A stretch of 64,000 nucleotides of DNA from Paenibacillus melissococcoides (lineage in GTDB: Bacteria; Bacillota; Bacilli; Paenibacillales; Paenibacillaceae). Numbering within the stretch: the stretch's first letter is position 1; the number at the start of each line of letters is the position of its first letter. Positions 36,853 to 45,384 of the stretch are shown here, piece after piece. The stretch is taken from the NCBI GenBank assembly GCA_944800085.1, contig CALYLO010000001.1, positions 1,017,001-1,081,000 on the forward strand, read 5' to 3'. The position numbers and the translations under genes are program-made. The notes below the pieces were generated by a model, which ran no database searches, had not been told where the DNA came from, and was given only the letters and a program-made list of their open reading frames with translations.

Positions 36853-37652
36853 AGCGGTCGATGCTGTGCTTGCGCCAGCACGCGCTCATCGGCAAGCGGG
36901 TGCTCTGCATCGGCGACGACGATCTGGTCAGCATCTCGCTCGGCCTGCTGCTGAAGCGGCTGTTCCCGGGGAAAATCAGCCTGAGGACCGAGATTCATGT
37001 CGTCGATTTCGACGAGCGCTTTCTGCAATATATTCGCGATGTCGCGGAGCGGGAGCAGCTGCCGATTCTGTGCCGCCATGCCGATCTCCGTCACCCGCTG
37101 CCGGAAGCGCTGCACGGCCGCTTCGATTGCTTTTTTACGGATCCGCCGTACACGATGCAGGGCATGAGCTTGTTCCTGTCCAGGGGCATCAGCGCCCTCA
37201 AGCGGAGCAAAGGGCTCCCCATATTTCTGTCGTTCGCGCACAAGCCGCCCGGCTTCACGCTGGCGATGCAGCAGGAGTTCATCCGCATGGGATTGATGGT
37301 GCAGGAGATGATCCCGCATTTCAATGAATATGAAGGCGCGCAAATGATCGGCGGACGCGGGCAAATGATTGTGCTGAAGTCGACGGAGCAGACCGTTCCG
37401 GGATTCGAGGAACGCTGTGAAGGGGCGATCTACACCGGTGAAATCAGGCGGACGGAGCGCCTGTACCGCTGCAAGCAATGCAACGGCACGGTCAGGGTCG
37501 GCCAGGACTTGGAGATTGGCACGATTGAACAGTTGAAGCAGCGCGGCTGCTCGCGCTGTGGGGGCTTCACCTTCGAGCTAGTGGAAAAAAAGCAGAGCGG
37601 CAAAACGGAGGAATCCGCACCGTTCGCGGCTCATCAGCGGCAACAAGAATAG
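36810..37652 (+). CDS. BpsA-like aminopropyltransferase (branched polyamine synthase family)
   Basis: 280 residues from a GTG. The family core is clear: DQSKCTMETSLKRS, GKRVLCIGDDDLVSISLGL, VVDFDERFL, FFTDPPYTMQGMSLFLSRGI. BpsA transfers aminopropyl groups to make N4-branched polyamines in thermophiles; many Bacillales have relatives of unproven activity. A C-terminal zinc-ribbon (YRCKQCNGT ... GCSRCGGF) is present. The N-terminal winged helix usual in BpsA is missing: an in-frame stop lies 36 nt before the GTG, and the ribosome site is poor. Winged helices occur instead in the broken gene just upstream. The gene may be truncated, or function without this domain. Confidence 0.78.
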   Translation: MQIDQSKCTMETSLKRSMLCLRQHALIGKRVLCIGDDDLVSISLGLLLKRLFPGKISLRTEIHVVDFDERFLQYIRDVAEREQLPILCRHADLRHPLPEALHGRFDCFFTDPPYTMQGMSLFLSRGISALKRSKGLPIFLSFAHKPPGFTLAMQQEFIRMGLMVQEMIPHFNEYEGAQMIGGRGQMIVLKSTEQTVPGFEERCEGAIYTGEIRRTERLYRCKQCNGTVRVGQDLEIGTIEQLKQRGCSRCGGFTFELVEKKQSGKTEESAPFAAHQRQQE

Positions 37653-37675
37653 TTGAACGCGGTGGAAAGAAATAA

Positions 37676-37712
37676 ACACCGTTCTGCCCGGAGGAAGGGC
37701 GGAACGGTGTTC
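37676..37712 (-). terminator. Terminator for sulP (minus strand)
   Basis: A long hairpin (ACACCGTTC-T-GCCC / GGGC-G-GAACGGTGT). Read on the minus strand it is followed by a TTTATTTC tract, so it ends the sulP transcript; it may also stop read-through from the plus-strand gene. Confidence 0.75.
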
Positions 37713-37722
37713 CCTATGCGGC

Positions 37723-39489
37723 TCACGCGCGGATAGTCTCCCGTGTCCGGACAGAGCAGGGTTGGTCCGGCGACGAGCCGGCGCCGGACAAGGCGCCGCA
37801 CTCCCGGAACGCGAAATGCCTGCACCCTTGACAGCGTGCCATACTGATGCGCGTCAAGGCATAGTCGATGGCGGCGCCCGTCCGATCGAAGAAATGGTCG
37901 GCCCCGATGCGATCGGCCAGTCCGGTCCGGGACAGCAGCGTCCGCGGCTGGTCATGGATGCCGGTCACGAGCACGATGCCGCCTTGATCCTGCACGCGGC
38001 CGACGAGAGCCGACAGATTCGATTCGGCGGTCGTATCCATGTACGGGACACGGCCCATGCGCAGAATCAGTACGAGCGGAGTGTCTGCGGACTGATCGGC
38101 GAGCGACTGCTCGAATGACTGGGCCGCTCCGAAGAATAGCGGCCCTTCGACCGTGAACATGCTGATTTGCGGGCAATGCCGTCCGTCTTTCACGATTCGG
38201 GAAGAGACCTTGGCCTTCCGGTCGGCCGGATCGGGCAGCACTTTGGCGACCTTGACGCCTTCGCTCATCCGCTTCACGAACAGAACGACGGCCAGCACGA
38301 GCCCGGCCTGCACCGCCACCGTCAGATTGAAGAAGACGGTCAGCAGGAAGGTGACGGCCAAAATGAGCGAATCGGCGGTCCGTGTCCGCAAAATATGAAC
38401 AAAAGCTTTGCGCTCGCTCATGTTCCAGGCGACGACCATCAGAATCGGCGCCATGGCGGCGAGCGGAATATTCGAGGCGTACGGCGCGAAGAACAGCAGC
38501 ACCAGCAGCACGACAAGCGCATGCACGGCGCCTGACACGGGAGATACGGCACCGTTCCGGATATTGGTCGCCGTCCGGGCGATAGCACCGGTCGCGGGGA
38601 TGCCGCCGAATAGCGGCGCGATCATGTTGGCGATTCCCTGGCCCACGAGCTCGCGGTTGCTGTTGTGCCGATCGCCCGTCATGCCGTCGGCGACGACAGC
38701 CGACAGAAGCGATTCGATGCCGCCGAGCATGGCGATCACGAAGGCGGGCTGCAGCAGATGGACGATGCGATCCCAACTGACCGCCGGCACCCGGAATTCG
38801 GGCAAGCCAGCTGGAATGTCGCCGAAGGTCGAGCCGATCGTGGCGACTTGGCCCGGGAAGAACCAGGCGGCAGCCAAGCTGGAGATGAGCAGCCCGATCA
38901 GCGATCCGGGAATGCGGGGCAGCCATCTCGGCGTGATCAGCAGGACGGCAAGACAGAGAGCGGCGGTCAATACGCTATATAAATTGAGGGACGGCAGCTG
39001 CAGGACAAGGGTCCGCAGGTCGGCGACGAAGCCGCCCTGCTTGTCAACGTGCACGCCGAGGAAATCGGCGATCTGCCCCGTAAAGATGATGACTGCGATC
39101 CCGGAGGTGAAGCCGATCGTGACCGGCCGCGGGATGAATCGGATGACGGCTCCGAAGCGGAGCAGCCCCATCAGCACGAGCATGAGCCCAGCCATGAAGC
39201 CGGCGATGAGCAGGTTTTCGTAGCCATACTGCAGGACAATGGCGAACAAAATCGGAATGAACGCCCCCGTCGGCCCCCCGATCTGGAAGCGCGAACCGCC
39301 CAGCAGCGAAATAATCAGACCCGCCACGATCGTCGTATAGAGTCCGTACTCCGGCTTGACGCCCGAAGCAATGGCAAACGCCATCCCTAACGGAATGGCG
39401 ACAATGCCGACAATGCTTCCGGAAATCAAATCTTTCTTTAGTGACTGCACGGTATATCCGGCATAACGTCCGCGCAACAACGGTTTCAT
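37723..39489 (-). CDS. SulP family anion permease with STAS domain
   Basis: 588 residues: about 12-14 membrane helices (start LKKDLISGSIVGIVAIPLGM; QIGGPTGAFIPILFAIVLQYG is the SLC26/SulP signature) followed by a cytoplasmic STAS domain at about 435-545 (GPLFFGAAQSFEQSL, MDTTAESNLSALVG) and a short tail with a Cys-rich patch (CQGCRHFAFRECG). SulP proteins carry sulfate, bicarbonate or dicarboxylates; the substrate cannot be told here. Own promoter upstream, ArsR gene next to it. Confidence 0.92.
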   Translation of the reverse strand: MKPLLRGRYAGYTVQSLKKDLISGSIVGIVAIPLGMAFAIASGVKPEYGLYTTIVAGLIISLLGGSRFQIGGPTGAFIPILFAIVLQYGYENLLIAGFMAGLMLVLMGLLRFGAVIRFIPRPVTIGFTSGIAVIIFTGQIADFLGVHVDKQGGFVADLRTLVLQLPSLNLYSVLTAALCLAVLLITPRWLPRIPGSLIGLLISSLAAAWFFPGQVATIGSTFGDIPAGLPEFRVPAVSWDRIVHLLQPAFVIAMLGGIESLLSAVVADGMTGDRHNSNRELVGQGIANMIAPLFGGIPATGAIARTATNIRNGAVSPVSGAVHALVVLLVLLFFAPYASNIPLAAMAPILMVVAWNMSERKAFVHILRTRTADSLILAVTFLLTVFFNLTVAVQAGLVLAVVLFVKRMSEGVKVAKVLPDPADRKAKVSSRIVKDGRHCPQISMFTVEGPLFFGAAQSFEQSLADQSADTPLVLILRMGRVPYMDTTAESNLSALVGRVQDQGGIVLVTGIHDQPRTLLSRTGLADRIGADHFFDRTGAAIDYALTRISMARCQGCRHFAFRECGALSGAGSSPDQPCSVRTRETIRA

Positions 39490-39537
39490 TCACTTCCCCA
39501 CCATTTCTAAATATCTGATTATTTGAATATATAAAAA

Positions 39538-39566
39538 ATCATATATTTCATTTCCGCTTCTGTCAA
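39538..39566 (-). promoter_or_regulatory. Consensus promoter of sulP overlapped by an AT-rich inverted repeat
   Basis: On the minus strand TTGACA (39566-39561), 17-bp spacer, TATGAT (39543-39538). The inverted repeat AATATAT-N10-ATATATT (about 39524-39547) covers the -10 region, as ArsR-family operators do, and the arsR-type gene is immediately upstream. Repression of sulP by that regulator is inferred. Confidence 0.65.
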
Positions 39567-39601
39567 AGCCGGTGTAGCGCCGTGTATGGCGTCCAGAAAG
39601 G

Positions 39602-39644
39602 GAAAAGAGAGGAAACTCGAGTCCGTTACTCGAATCCCTCTCTT
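39602..39644 (-). terminator. Terminator of the arsR-type gene
   Basis: AAAGAGAGG...CTCGAG / CTCGAAT...CCTCTCTTT hairpin between the arsR-type stop and the sulP promoter, with A/T-rich flanks on both sides. Confidence 0.75.
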
Positions 39645-39980
39645 TTATGAAGATTCTTGCTTTTTGATGTTTTGCAGCATCGAAATCGAGTTGACAAGAT
39701 GATTGTCGAAGATGCGCTTCGCCGCCTGGAGCAGATCCTTAATCATCGGATCGCGCAGAGAATAAATAACCGAGGTTCCGTCCTTGACGCCGTAGACGAC
39801 GTTCTTGCCGCGCAGGACGGCCAATTGCTGCGAGACGGCCGATCCTTCGATGCCGAGGATCGACTGGATTTCGTTCACCGTCTTGTCGCCCTCGCATAGA
39901 ACCTCCAATATTTTAATTCTCAAGGGGTGTGCCAGCGCTTTGAAAAACTCGGCTTTGAACTGTTGAATGTCCGGATACAT
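39645..39980 (-). CDS. ArsR family transcriptional regulator
   Basis: 111 residues, the standard length. The winged helix is EFFKALAHPLRIKILEVLCEG ... IEGSAVSQQLAVLRGKNVVYG ... GTSVIYSLRDP. The metal-binding Cys motif (CVC) of the arsenic and cadmium sensors is absent, with only one Cys at LCEG, so it senses something else. AAAGGGAG lies before the ATG. Its position next to sulP resembles known ArsR-SulP pairs of redox or sulfur-responsive control. Confidence 0.93.
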   Translation of the reverse strand: MYPDIQQFKAEFFKALAHPLRIKILEVLCEGDKTVNEIQSILGIEGSAVSQQLAVLRGKNVVYGVKDGTSVIYSLRDPMIKDLLQAAKRIFDNHLVNSISMLQNIKKQESS

Positions 39981-40082
39981 GGCGTACTCCCTTTGTCATG
40001 GAAAGAGTAGATATAGAATAGTGTACCACAAAACGGACGCTTCTGGAAAAGAAGCATGAAGACCGATGATGCCGCGGTCTCA

Positions 40083-41315
40083 TCAGGATGAGAGCGGCGG
40101 GGAATCATGGCCCTCTGCCGCCGCGTGCTTCTTCTTCAAAATAAATCCGGTGCTCGCCGAGAGCAAGTACATCGTCCCTCCAACGATATATACCGCCTGC
40201 GGTCCCCACCTATCGGCCACCGTTCCGGCGAACAGCATAGACACCCCGAACAGGACATAGTTGATCGTGCTCTGCGCCGCGAATACATTCGGCTGCTCGG
40301 CGAGCGGAGTGTATTGCTGGACATACGTCCGCTGGGCGATATCGCGCAGCTGGTAGAACGGGCCCATCAGCAGGACAATGGCCAGGGCGATGAAGGCCTG
40401 CGTAGTGAATGCGTAGCCGTAAGCGAACAGGCTCACGCCGAAGGAACCGATAATAATGGCGCTTACGAGATGGCGGTGGATCAGGGCGGATAGCTTGAGC
40501 GTAATCAGCCCGCCGATAATGGTGCCTGCATAGTAGGCGGCGTTGATATAGCCCCACCACGCTTCATCCTTCTGCAGCACTTCCTGCGCGAAGACGAGGG
40601 TGACGCCGCCAATCCAGATGCCGCCCGCGATTCCTTCGACGATATCCATCCACGTTATGATCCGCATCTGCGGATGCGTGAACAGAAAGGTCCAGCCGGC
40701 CAGCATGGAGCGGGAGCCTTTGGCCTTCCGTTCGATCTGTTCCTGATGGGACAGGCGGACGAGGAAAAGGCAGCCGAGGAGCAGCAGCCCGGAAGACAAC
40801 TGCAGCACGATCGAGTGGCCGAGCTTGGCGACGAGTATGCCGCCGGCGGTCCAGCCGAGCAGCGACAGCATCTGCATGCTGGTGAAGACGAGGCTGTTGG
40901 CCTGCACGCGCTTGTCCTCTTCGACAAGGCGCGGATAGAGCGCATTGGCCGCGGCGGAGGCGCAGCCTTCGACATAGCCGATTAGCACGATGCCGCCGAA
41001 CGCATACCCGAGAAACGCGGACGCAGGCAGCATCGCGGACAGGGGCGCCAGAGAGAAGGCGACAAGAGCGGACAGCGCGCATTGGAGCACCAGAAATAGC
41101 CGCGTCACGTTGGCGACCGTCAGCTTCGTGTACCAGAACGGGAGCGAGAAGCTGCTCGACAGCACGGCGATGGAGCGGACGAAGGAGACCGCTCCGGCGA
41201 AGGCCGCCGACCCGGTCAATTGGTATACGGCGGCGATCAACGTCATCATATAGAGCGATCCGGCCAGATTGGCGAACGATCGGCTCGATAATAGCGAGTA
41301 AAAGGAACGATTCAA
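40083..41315 (-). CDS. MFS transporter
   Basis: 410 residues with about 12 membrane helices in two halves; the first cytoplasmic loop and EGCASAAANALYPRLVEEDK segment are typical of the MFS_3 (enterobactin exporter EntS / macrolide efflux MefA) branch. It starts from a TTG after GAGGTG. The final residues are His/Ser/Pro-rich and cytoplasmic. Substrate unknown; a drug or siderophore efflux role would fit the subgroup. Confidence 0.9.
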   Translation of the reverse strand: MNRSFYSLLSSRSFANLAGSLYMMTLIAAVYQLTGSAAFAGAVSFVRSIAVLSSSFSLPFWYTKLTVANVTRLFLVLQCALSALVAFSLAPLSAMLPASAFLGYAFGGIVLIGYVEGCASAAANALYPRLVEEDKRVQANSLVFTSMQMLSLLGWTAGGILVAKLGHSIVLQLSSGLLLLGCLFLVRLSHQEQIERKAKGSRSMLAGWTFLFTHPQMRIITWMDIVEGIAGGIWIGGVTLVFAQEVLQKDEAWWGYINAAYYAGTIIGGLITLKLSALIHRHLVSAIIIGSFGVSLFAYGYAFTTQAFIALAIVLLMGPFYQLRDIAQRTYVQQYTPLAEQPNVFAAQSTINYVLFGVSMLFAGTVADRWGPQAVYIVGGTMYLLSASTGFILKKKHAAAEGHDSPPLSS

Positions 41316-41572
41316 GCAAACACCTCATTGCATCGGCGGTTCGCGCGGAAGGCGTGGAGCCGGCATTGGCGAAAGCCGTCTCGAAAGTAATTTTTTCCTA
41401 TTATAACAAGTTGGGAAAATCATGCTACTTATTTTTAGTAATAATTATTCTACTTTATTACACGGCATCAGCTTTTTTCTTTGAACTGTCTTTCCTTTAT
41501 TCGATGTCCCTGATATATTAAATCGTAAATCATAATATATTTTTGAAAAAAAATTTCAGAATGCAATTGCTA
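41316..41572. other. AT-rich gap upstream of the MFS gene
   Basis: About 255 bp without a gene. A TATAAT on the minus strand (41398-41403) may belong to the MFS promoter. The rest is AT-rich and ends at the TA target of the IS5-family element. Confidence 0.35.
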
Positions 41573-42404
41573 GGGCGTGTATGCAAACCTTAAGCCAACC
41601 AGATCATGGAAGAGGCCAGCTTTAAGAAGGCAACAAAAGTACAGGCCAATTTATCGTACCGAGTTGCCAGCCGACGATTATGTTTGAGTTTGTTGAACAG
41701 GCATTCGACCAGATGACGCTCTTTATACAACCACCAGTCGGTTGTACGTTGGATCGTGCGATTCTTCTTACTGGGAATGACGGAATGGGCCAGTTTCTCT
41801 TCCAAAAGCGCAATGATTTTATCGGTATCGTATCCGCGATCCGCCAAAACATGTTTACCTTGTATGTCTTGGGTTTGCAGGATCTCATAACCCGTTACAC
41901 AATCATTGATGTTGCCTGCGGTTACTTCGAAGCGTAGCGGATTGCCAAGGCCGTCTACAACGGCATGAATCTTGCTGGTTAATCCTCCGCGTGATCGTCC
42001 GATGGCTTGGAATTGCTGCCCCCTTTTGCCCCCGCGCCGTGTTGGTGAACACGAACGATGGAAGCATCGAGCATAACACTTTCGTCATCGGGATTGGCAG
42101 CCAGAACGTCTAGCATTCGATCAAAGATGCCTGCTTTCTCCCAGCGGCGGAAACGACTGTAGACACTGCTCCAGGAGCCATAATGCTCTGGCAAGTCTCG
42201 CCAAGGCGCACCAGAACGAATCACCCAAAGCATGGCATTGAACATTTTTCGGTTATCGATTGCCGGACGTCCACCCTGTGGTTTCCGTTCCGGTGGCAAG
42301 AGGTCTTTGAGTCGTTCCCATTGGTCATCTCGTATCTCATATCGTCTTCTCATAGGATAAGTTTACCAGATATTTGGCTATTTCGATAGTTTGCGTACAC
42401 GCCC
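41573..42404 (-). mobile_element. IS5-family (IS427-like) insertion sequence, 832 bp
   Basis: Terminal inverted repeats GGGCGTGTATGCAAAC (left) and GGGCGTGTACGCAAAC (right, complement) flanked by a TA duplication (41571-41572, 42405-42406). Contains a two-frame transposase. The right end is 67 bp before the glcD start, so it has probably displaced the original promoter of that operon. Confidence 0.9.
41590..42353 (-). CDS. IS5-family transposase made from two frames
   Basis: OrfA (42353-41979) has the helix-turn-helix and first part of the DDE fold (DDQWERLKDLLPPERK ... WVIRSGAPWRDLPEHYG ... MLDASIVRVHQHG with the first Asp). OrfB (from about 42020 to 41590) gives GGLTSKIHAVVDG, the second Asp in LADRGYDTD and Glu in ERHLVECLFNKLKHNRR. 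The frames overlap at an AAAAGGGGG run (42019-42027), where a -1 slip joins them; this arrangement is normal for the IS427 group, so the element can be functional. Confidence 0.9.
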
Positions 42405-42471
42405 TAGAAAGTGATCAGATCATCTGAACAGTATGCCTGCTCGAGGACATCACCAACAGGAGGGAAATACG

Positions 42472-43887
42472 ATGATATTGAACGAAGTGCGGCAGGAGCT
42501 GCTTCGGCTGCTTGGCCCGGAGCGCTTCCGCGACGATATGGAAGCGCTTATCACGCATTCGTATGATGCCACACCGATGCTTCAGACGATGCCGGATGCG
42601 GTCGTCTACCCGGAATCGACGCAGGACGTGCAGCATATTCTCCGTCTGGCGAATGAGCACCGCATTCCGATTGTCCCGCGGGGAGCGGCCAGCAATCTAT
42701 GCGGCGGCACGGTGCCGATATCCGGGGGCATCGTCGTGGCGATGACCCGCATGAACAAGCTGCTCGAACTGGATGCCGACAATCTGACGGCCACGTTCCA
42801 GCCGGGGCTGAATACGAAGCAGTTCCACCGCGAGGTTGAGAAGAAGGGGCTGTTCTATCCGCCCGATCCGAGCAGCATGGTGATCTCGACCTTGGGCGGC
42901 AACATTATGGAGGGCGCCGGCGGCTTGCGCGGCTTGAAGTACGGCACGACCAAGGATTATGTCATCGGTCTGGAGGCGGTTCTTCCTTCGGGCGAGGTCA
43001 TCCGGACGGGCGGCAAGCTGTACAAGGACGTCGCCGGTTACGACTTGACGAAGCTGCTTGTCGGGTCCGAAGGGACGCTCGCCATCGTAACGGAGGCGAC
43101 GGTGAAGCTCATCCCTGCACCACAAGTGAGACAGGCGATGCTGGTTGCTTTTGAGGATATTTACGCGGCTGCCCGCTCCGTCTCGCGGATTGTGGGCGCC
43201 GGCATCATTCCCGCGACGCTGGAGTTCATGGATCAGCCGACGATACGGGTCGTGGAGGAATACAATCATATCGGCCTGCCGACGGATATGGAAGCGGTGC
43301 TCTTGATTGAGCAGGACGGGCAGGAGCCGCTTGGCGCCGGGAAGGATATGGAGGCGATCGCTTCGATATGCCGGGAGGAAGGGGCGGCCCGCATCGATAT
43401 GGCGCGGGATGAGCATGAGGCGGAGCAGCTGATGAAGGCGAGGCGCAGCGCGCTGTCGACCTTGGCGCGCATCCGGCCGACGACGATATTGGAGGATGCG
43501 ACGGTGCCCCGCTCCCGCATCGCGGATATGGTCTTGGCCATTAACCGGATCGCGGCGCAGTACGAGTTGAATATTTGCACGTTCGGTCATGCCGGGGACG
43601 GGAATCTGCATCCGACCTGCACGACAGATGCGAGAGACAGCGCCGAGATCGAACGGGTGGAGCAGGCGTTCGCCGATATTTTCGAGGAGGCGATCCGGCT
43701 CGGCGGCACGATCACCGGCGAGCACGGCGTCGGCACGGTCAAGGCGCCTTATCTGGAATGGAAGGTCGGAGAGGCCGGCATTGCCGTCATGAAAGGCATC
43801 AAGCAGGCGTTCGATCCGAACGGCATCATGAATCCGGGCAAAATCTTCGCCAAGCCCGCGCGCAAAAGGCTGGTGATTACGCGATGA
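42472..43887 (+). CDS. glcD: Glycolate oxidase subunit GlcD (FAD-linked)
   Basis: 471 residues from the ATG after CAGGAGGG. FAD_binding_4 (PCMH) domain about 35-215 (IVPRGAASNLCGGTVPISGG, GLRGLKYGTTKDYVIGLE) and C-terminal FAD-oxidase domain ending in the typical GEHGVGTVKAPYL and FDPNGIMNPGKIF motifs. Oxidises glycolate or a similar 2-hydroxy acid with electrons passed to GlcF. Overlaps glcF by 4 nt. No glcE is present. An IS5-family element lies just upstream. Confidence 0.93.
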   Translation: MILNEVRQELLRLLGPERFRDDMEALITHSYDATPMLQTMPDAVVYPESTQDVQHILRLANEHRIPIVPRGAASNLCGGTVPISGGIVVAMTRMNKLLELDADNLTATFQPGLNTKQFHREVEKKGLFYPPDPSSMVISTLGGNIMEGAGGLRGLKYGTTKDYVIGLEAVLPSGEVIRTGGKLYKDVAGYDLTKLLVGSEGTLAIVTEATVKLIPAPQVRQAMLVAFEDIYAAARSVSRIVGAGIIPATLEFMDQPTIRVVEEYNHIGLPTDMEAVLLIEQDGQEPLGAGKDMEAIASICREEGAARIDMARDEHEAEQLMKARRSALSTLARIRPTTILEDATVPRSRIADMVLAINRIAAQYELNICTFGHAGDGNLHPTCTTDARDSAEIERVEQAFADIFEEAIRLGGTITGEHGVGTVKAPYLEWKVGEAGIAVMKGIKQAFDPNGIMNPGKIFAKPARKRLVITR

Positions 43888-45350
43888 GCAGCGGCAGCAT
43901 GACCAACAGCGTGAACAGTAGTTTGAATAACAGTATGAATAGCAGCATGCATAACAGTATGAGCAGCAGCCCGAACGGCATGCAGGACAAAGGAAGCGGG
44001 CAACGCCCGGCGGGCGCTCTGCAGCACCAGCTGGTCCACGCGCTGGATTACGAGCAGCTTATGAATTGCATGCGCTGCGGATTTTGCCAGCCGTCCTGCC
44101 CGACGTTCCGGGAGACCGGCCTGGAAGCCGCTTCTCCGCGCGGGCGCATCGCCCTGATGAAGGCGGTGGCGGACGGGCTGATGGAGCCGGACGCCCCGTT
44201 CAAGCAGCAGATGGATCTGTGCCTGGGCTGCCGTGCCTGCGAGCCGGTATGTCCTTCCGACGTCAAATATGGCCAGCTGCTGGAGCAGACGCGGGAAGTC
44301 TTGTTCGAGCATACGGAGCCCCAGCCCGGAGCGGTGCCGCTCCGCCGGCTGCATAAGCTGGCGAAGCCGATTTTCAAGCGTCACCGCCGCTTGCGGCTGA
44401 TGAGCACGATACTGCAAGCGTACCAGCGCTCCGGTCTGCAGCGGCTGGCGCGGCGGGGCCGGATGTTGCGCTGGCTTCCGCAGCATATGCAGACGATGGA
44501 GCGGATTATGCCTCAAGCCGACAGCGGCGGCGTCGTGAAGCGGGCCGGCGGGCATCGGTTCCCTGCGAAGGGGGAGCGCATCGGCACGGTCGGGCTGTTC
44601 CGAGGCTGCATTATGGATGTGCTGTTCACGGAGACGAATGTCAATACGGTGCGTCTGTTGACGGAGGCCGGCTATGACGTCGTCATTCCGGAGGAGCAGT
44701 CCTGCTGCGGCGCCTTGTTCTCCCATAGCGGCGACCGGACAACGGCGCTGGAGTTCGCCGTGCAGAATGTGAGGGCGTTCCGGGAAGCGGACGTGGATTA
44801 CATCGCAACCAATGCGGGCGGCTGCGGGGCGACGCTGATCGAATATGATCATCTGTTGGCGGAGGAAGCGGAATGGGCCGAGCCGGCGCGGCGTTTTTCC
44901 AAGCAAGTGAAGGATATTAGTAAGCTGCTGCTGCGCTCGGGCCGTTGGAACGATCTGGCGGATCCGGCCAAGCCATCTCCGGCTGAGGATTCGTGCTCCT
45001 CGGTCACGGTTACGTATCAGGATTCATGCCATCTCCGCAATGTGATGCGGGCCGGAGACAGTCCGCGCCGCTTGCTGCGCATGATGCCGGACACGAAGTT
45101 CGTGGAGCTGGAAGGGGCGGAGATCTGCTGCGCTTCGGCAGGCATTTATAATCTGGTCCAGCCGCAGATGGCGAACGCGATTCTCGACGCCAGAATGTAC
45201 GCGGTGGAAGCTACGAAGGCTTCCGTTATCTTGACGAGCAATCCGGGCTACCTGCTTCAGATGAAGGCGGGAGTGGAACGGGAGCAAGCGCATGACCGGA
45301 TTCAGGTTATGCATATCGTTGAATATTTTGCAGAAAAAGTGTTGAAATAA
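43884..45350 (+). CDS. glcF: Glycolate oxidase iron-sulfur subunit GlcF
   Basis: 488 residues translated from an ATGA overlap with glcD. Two 4Fe-4S ferredoxin motifs are seen (CMRCGFCQPSCP and CLGCRACEPVCP), then two CCG-type domains (SCCGALFSHSG ... EICCASAGIYN) as in GlcF/LutA proteins. Electrons go to the quinone pool. Unusually the first 33 residues are almost only Ser, Asn and Met (NSMNSSMHNSMSSS), encoded by AACAGTATG/AGCAGCATG repeats. A shorter start is possible, but the 4-nt overlap supports this one. Confidence 0.92.
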   Translation: MSSGSMTNSVNSSLNNSMNSSMHNSMSSSPNGMQDKGSGQRPAGALQHQLVHALDYEQLMNCMRCGFCQPSCPTFRETGLEAASPRGRIALMKAVADGLMEPDAPFKQQMDLCLGCRACEPVCPSDVKYGQLLEQTREVLFEHTEPQPGAVPLRRLHKLAKPIFKRHRRLRLMSTILQAYQRSGLQRLARRGRMLRWLPQHMQTMERIMPQADSGGVVKRAGGHRFPAKGERIGTVGLFRGCIMDVLFTETNVNTVRLLTEAGYDVVIPEEQSCCGALFSHSGDRTTALEFAVQNVRAFREADVDYIATNAGGCGATLIEYDHLLAEEAEWAEPARRFSKQVKDISKLLLRSGRWNDLADPAKPSPAEDSCSSVTVTYQDSCHLRNVMRAGDSPRRLLRMMPDTKFVELEGAEICCASAGIYNLVQPQMANAILDARMYAVEATKASVILTSNPGYLLQMKAGVEREQAHDRIQVMHIVEYFAEKVLK

Positions 45351-45384
45351 TATTTCATATTAAATATAGGCGGGAGGAATGCAC

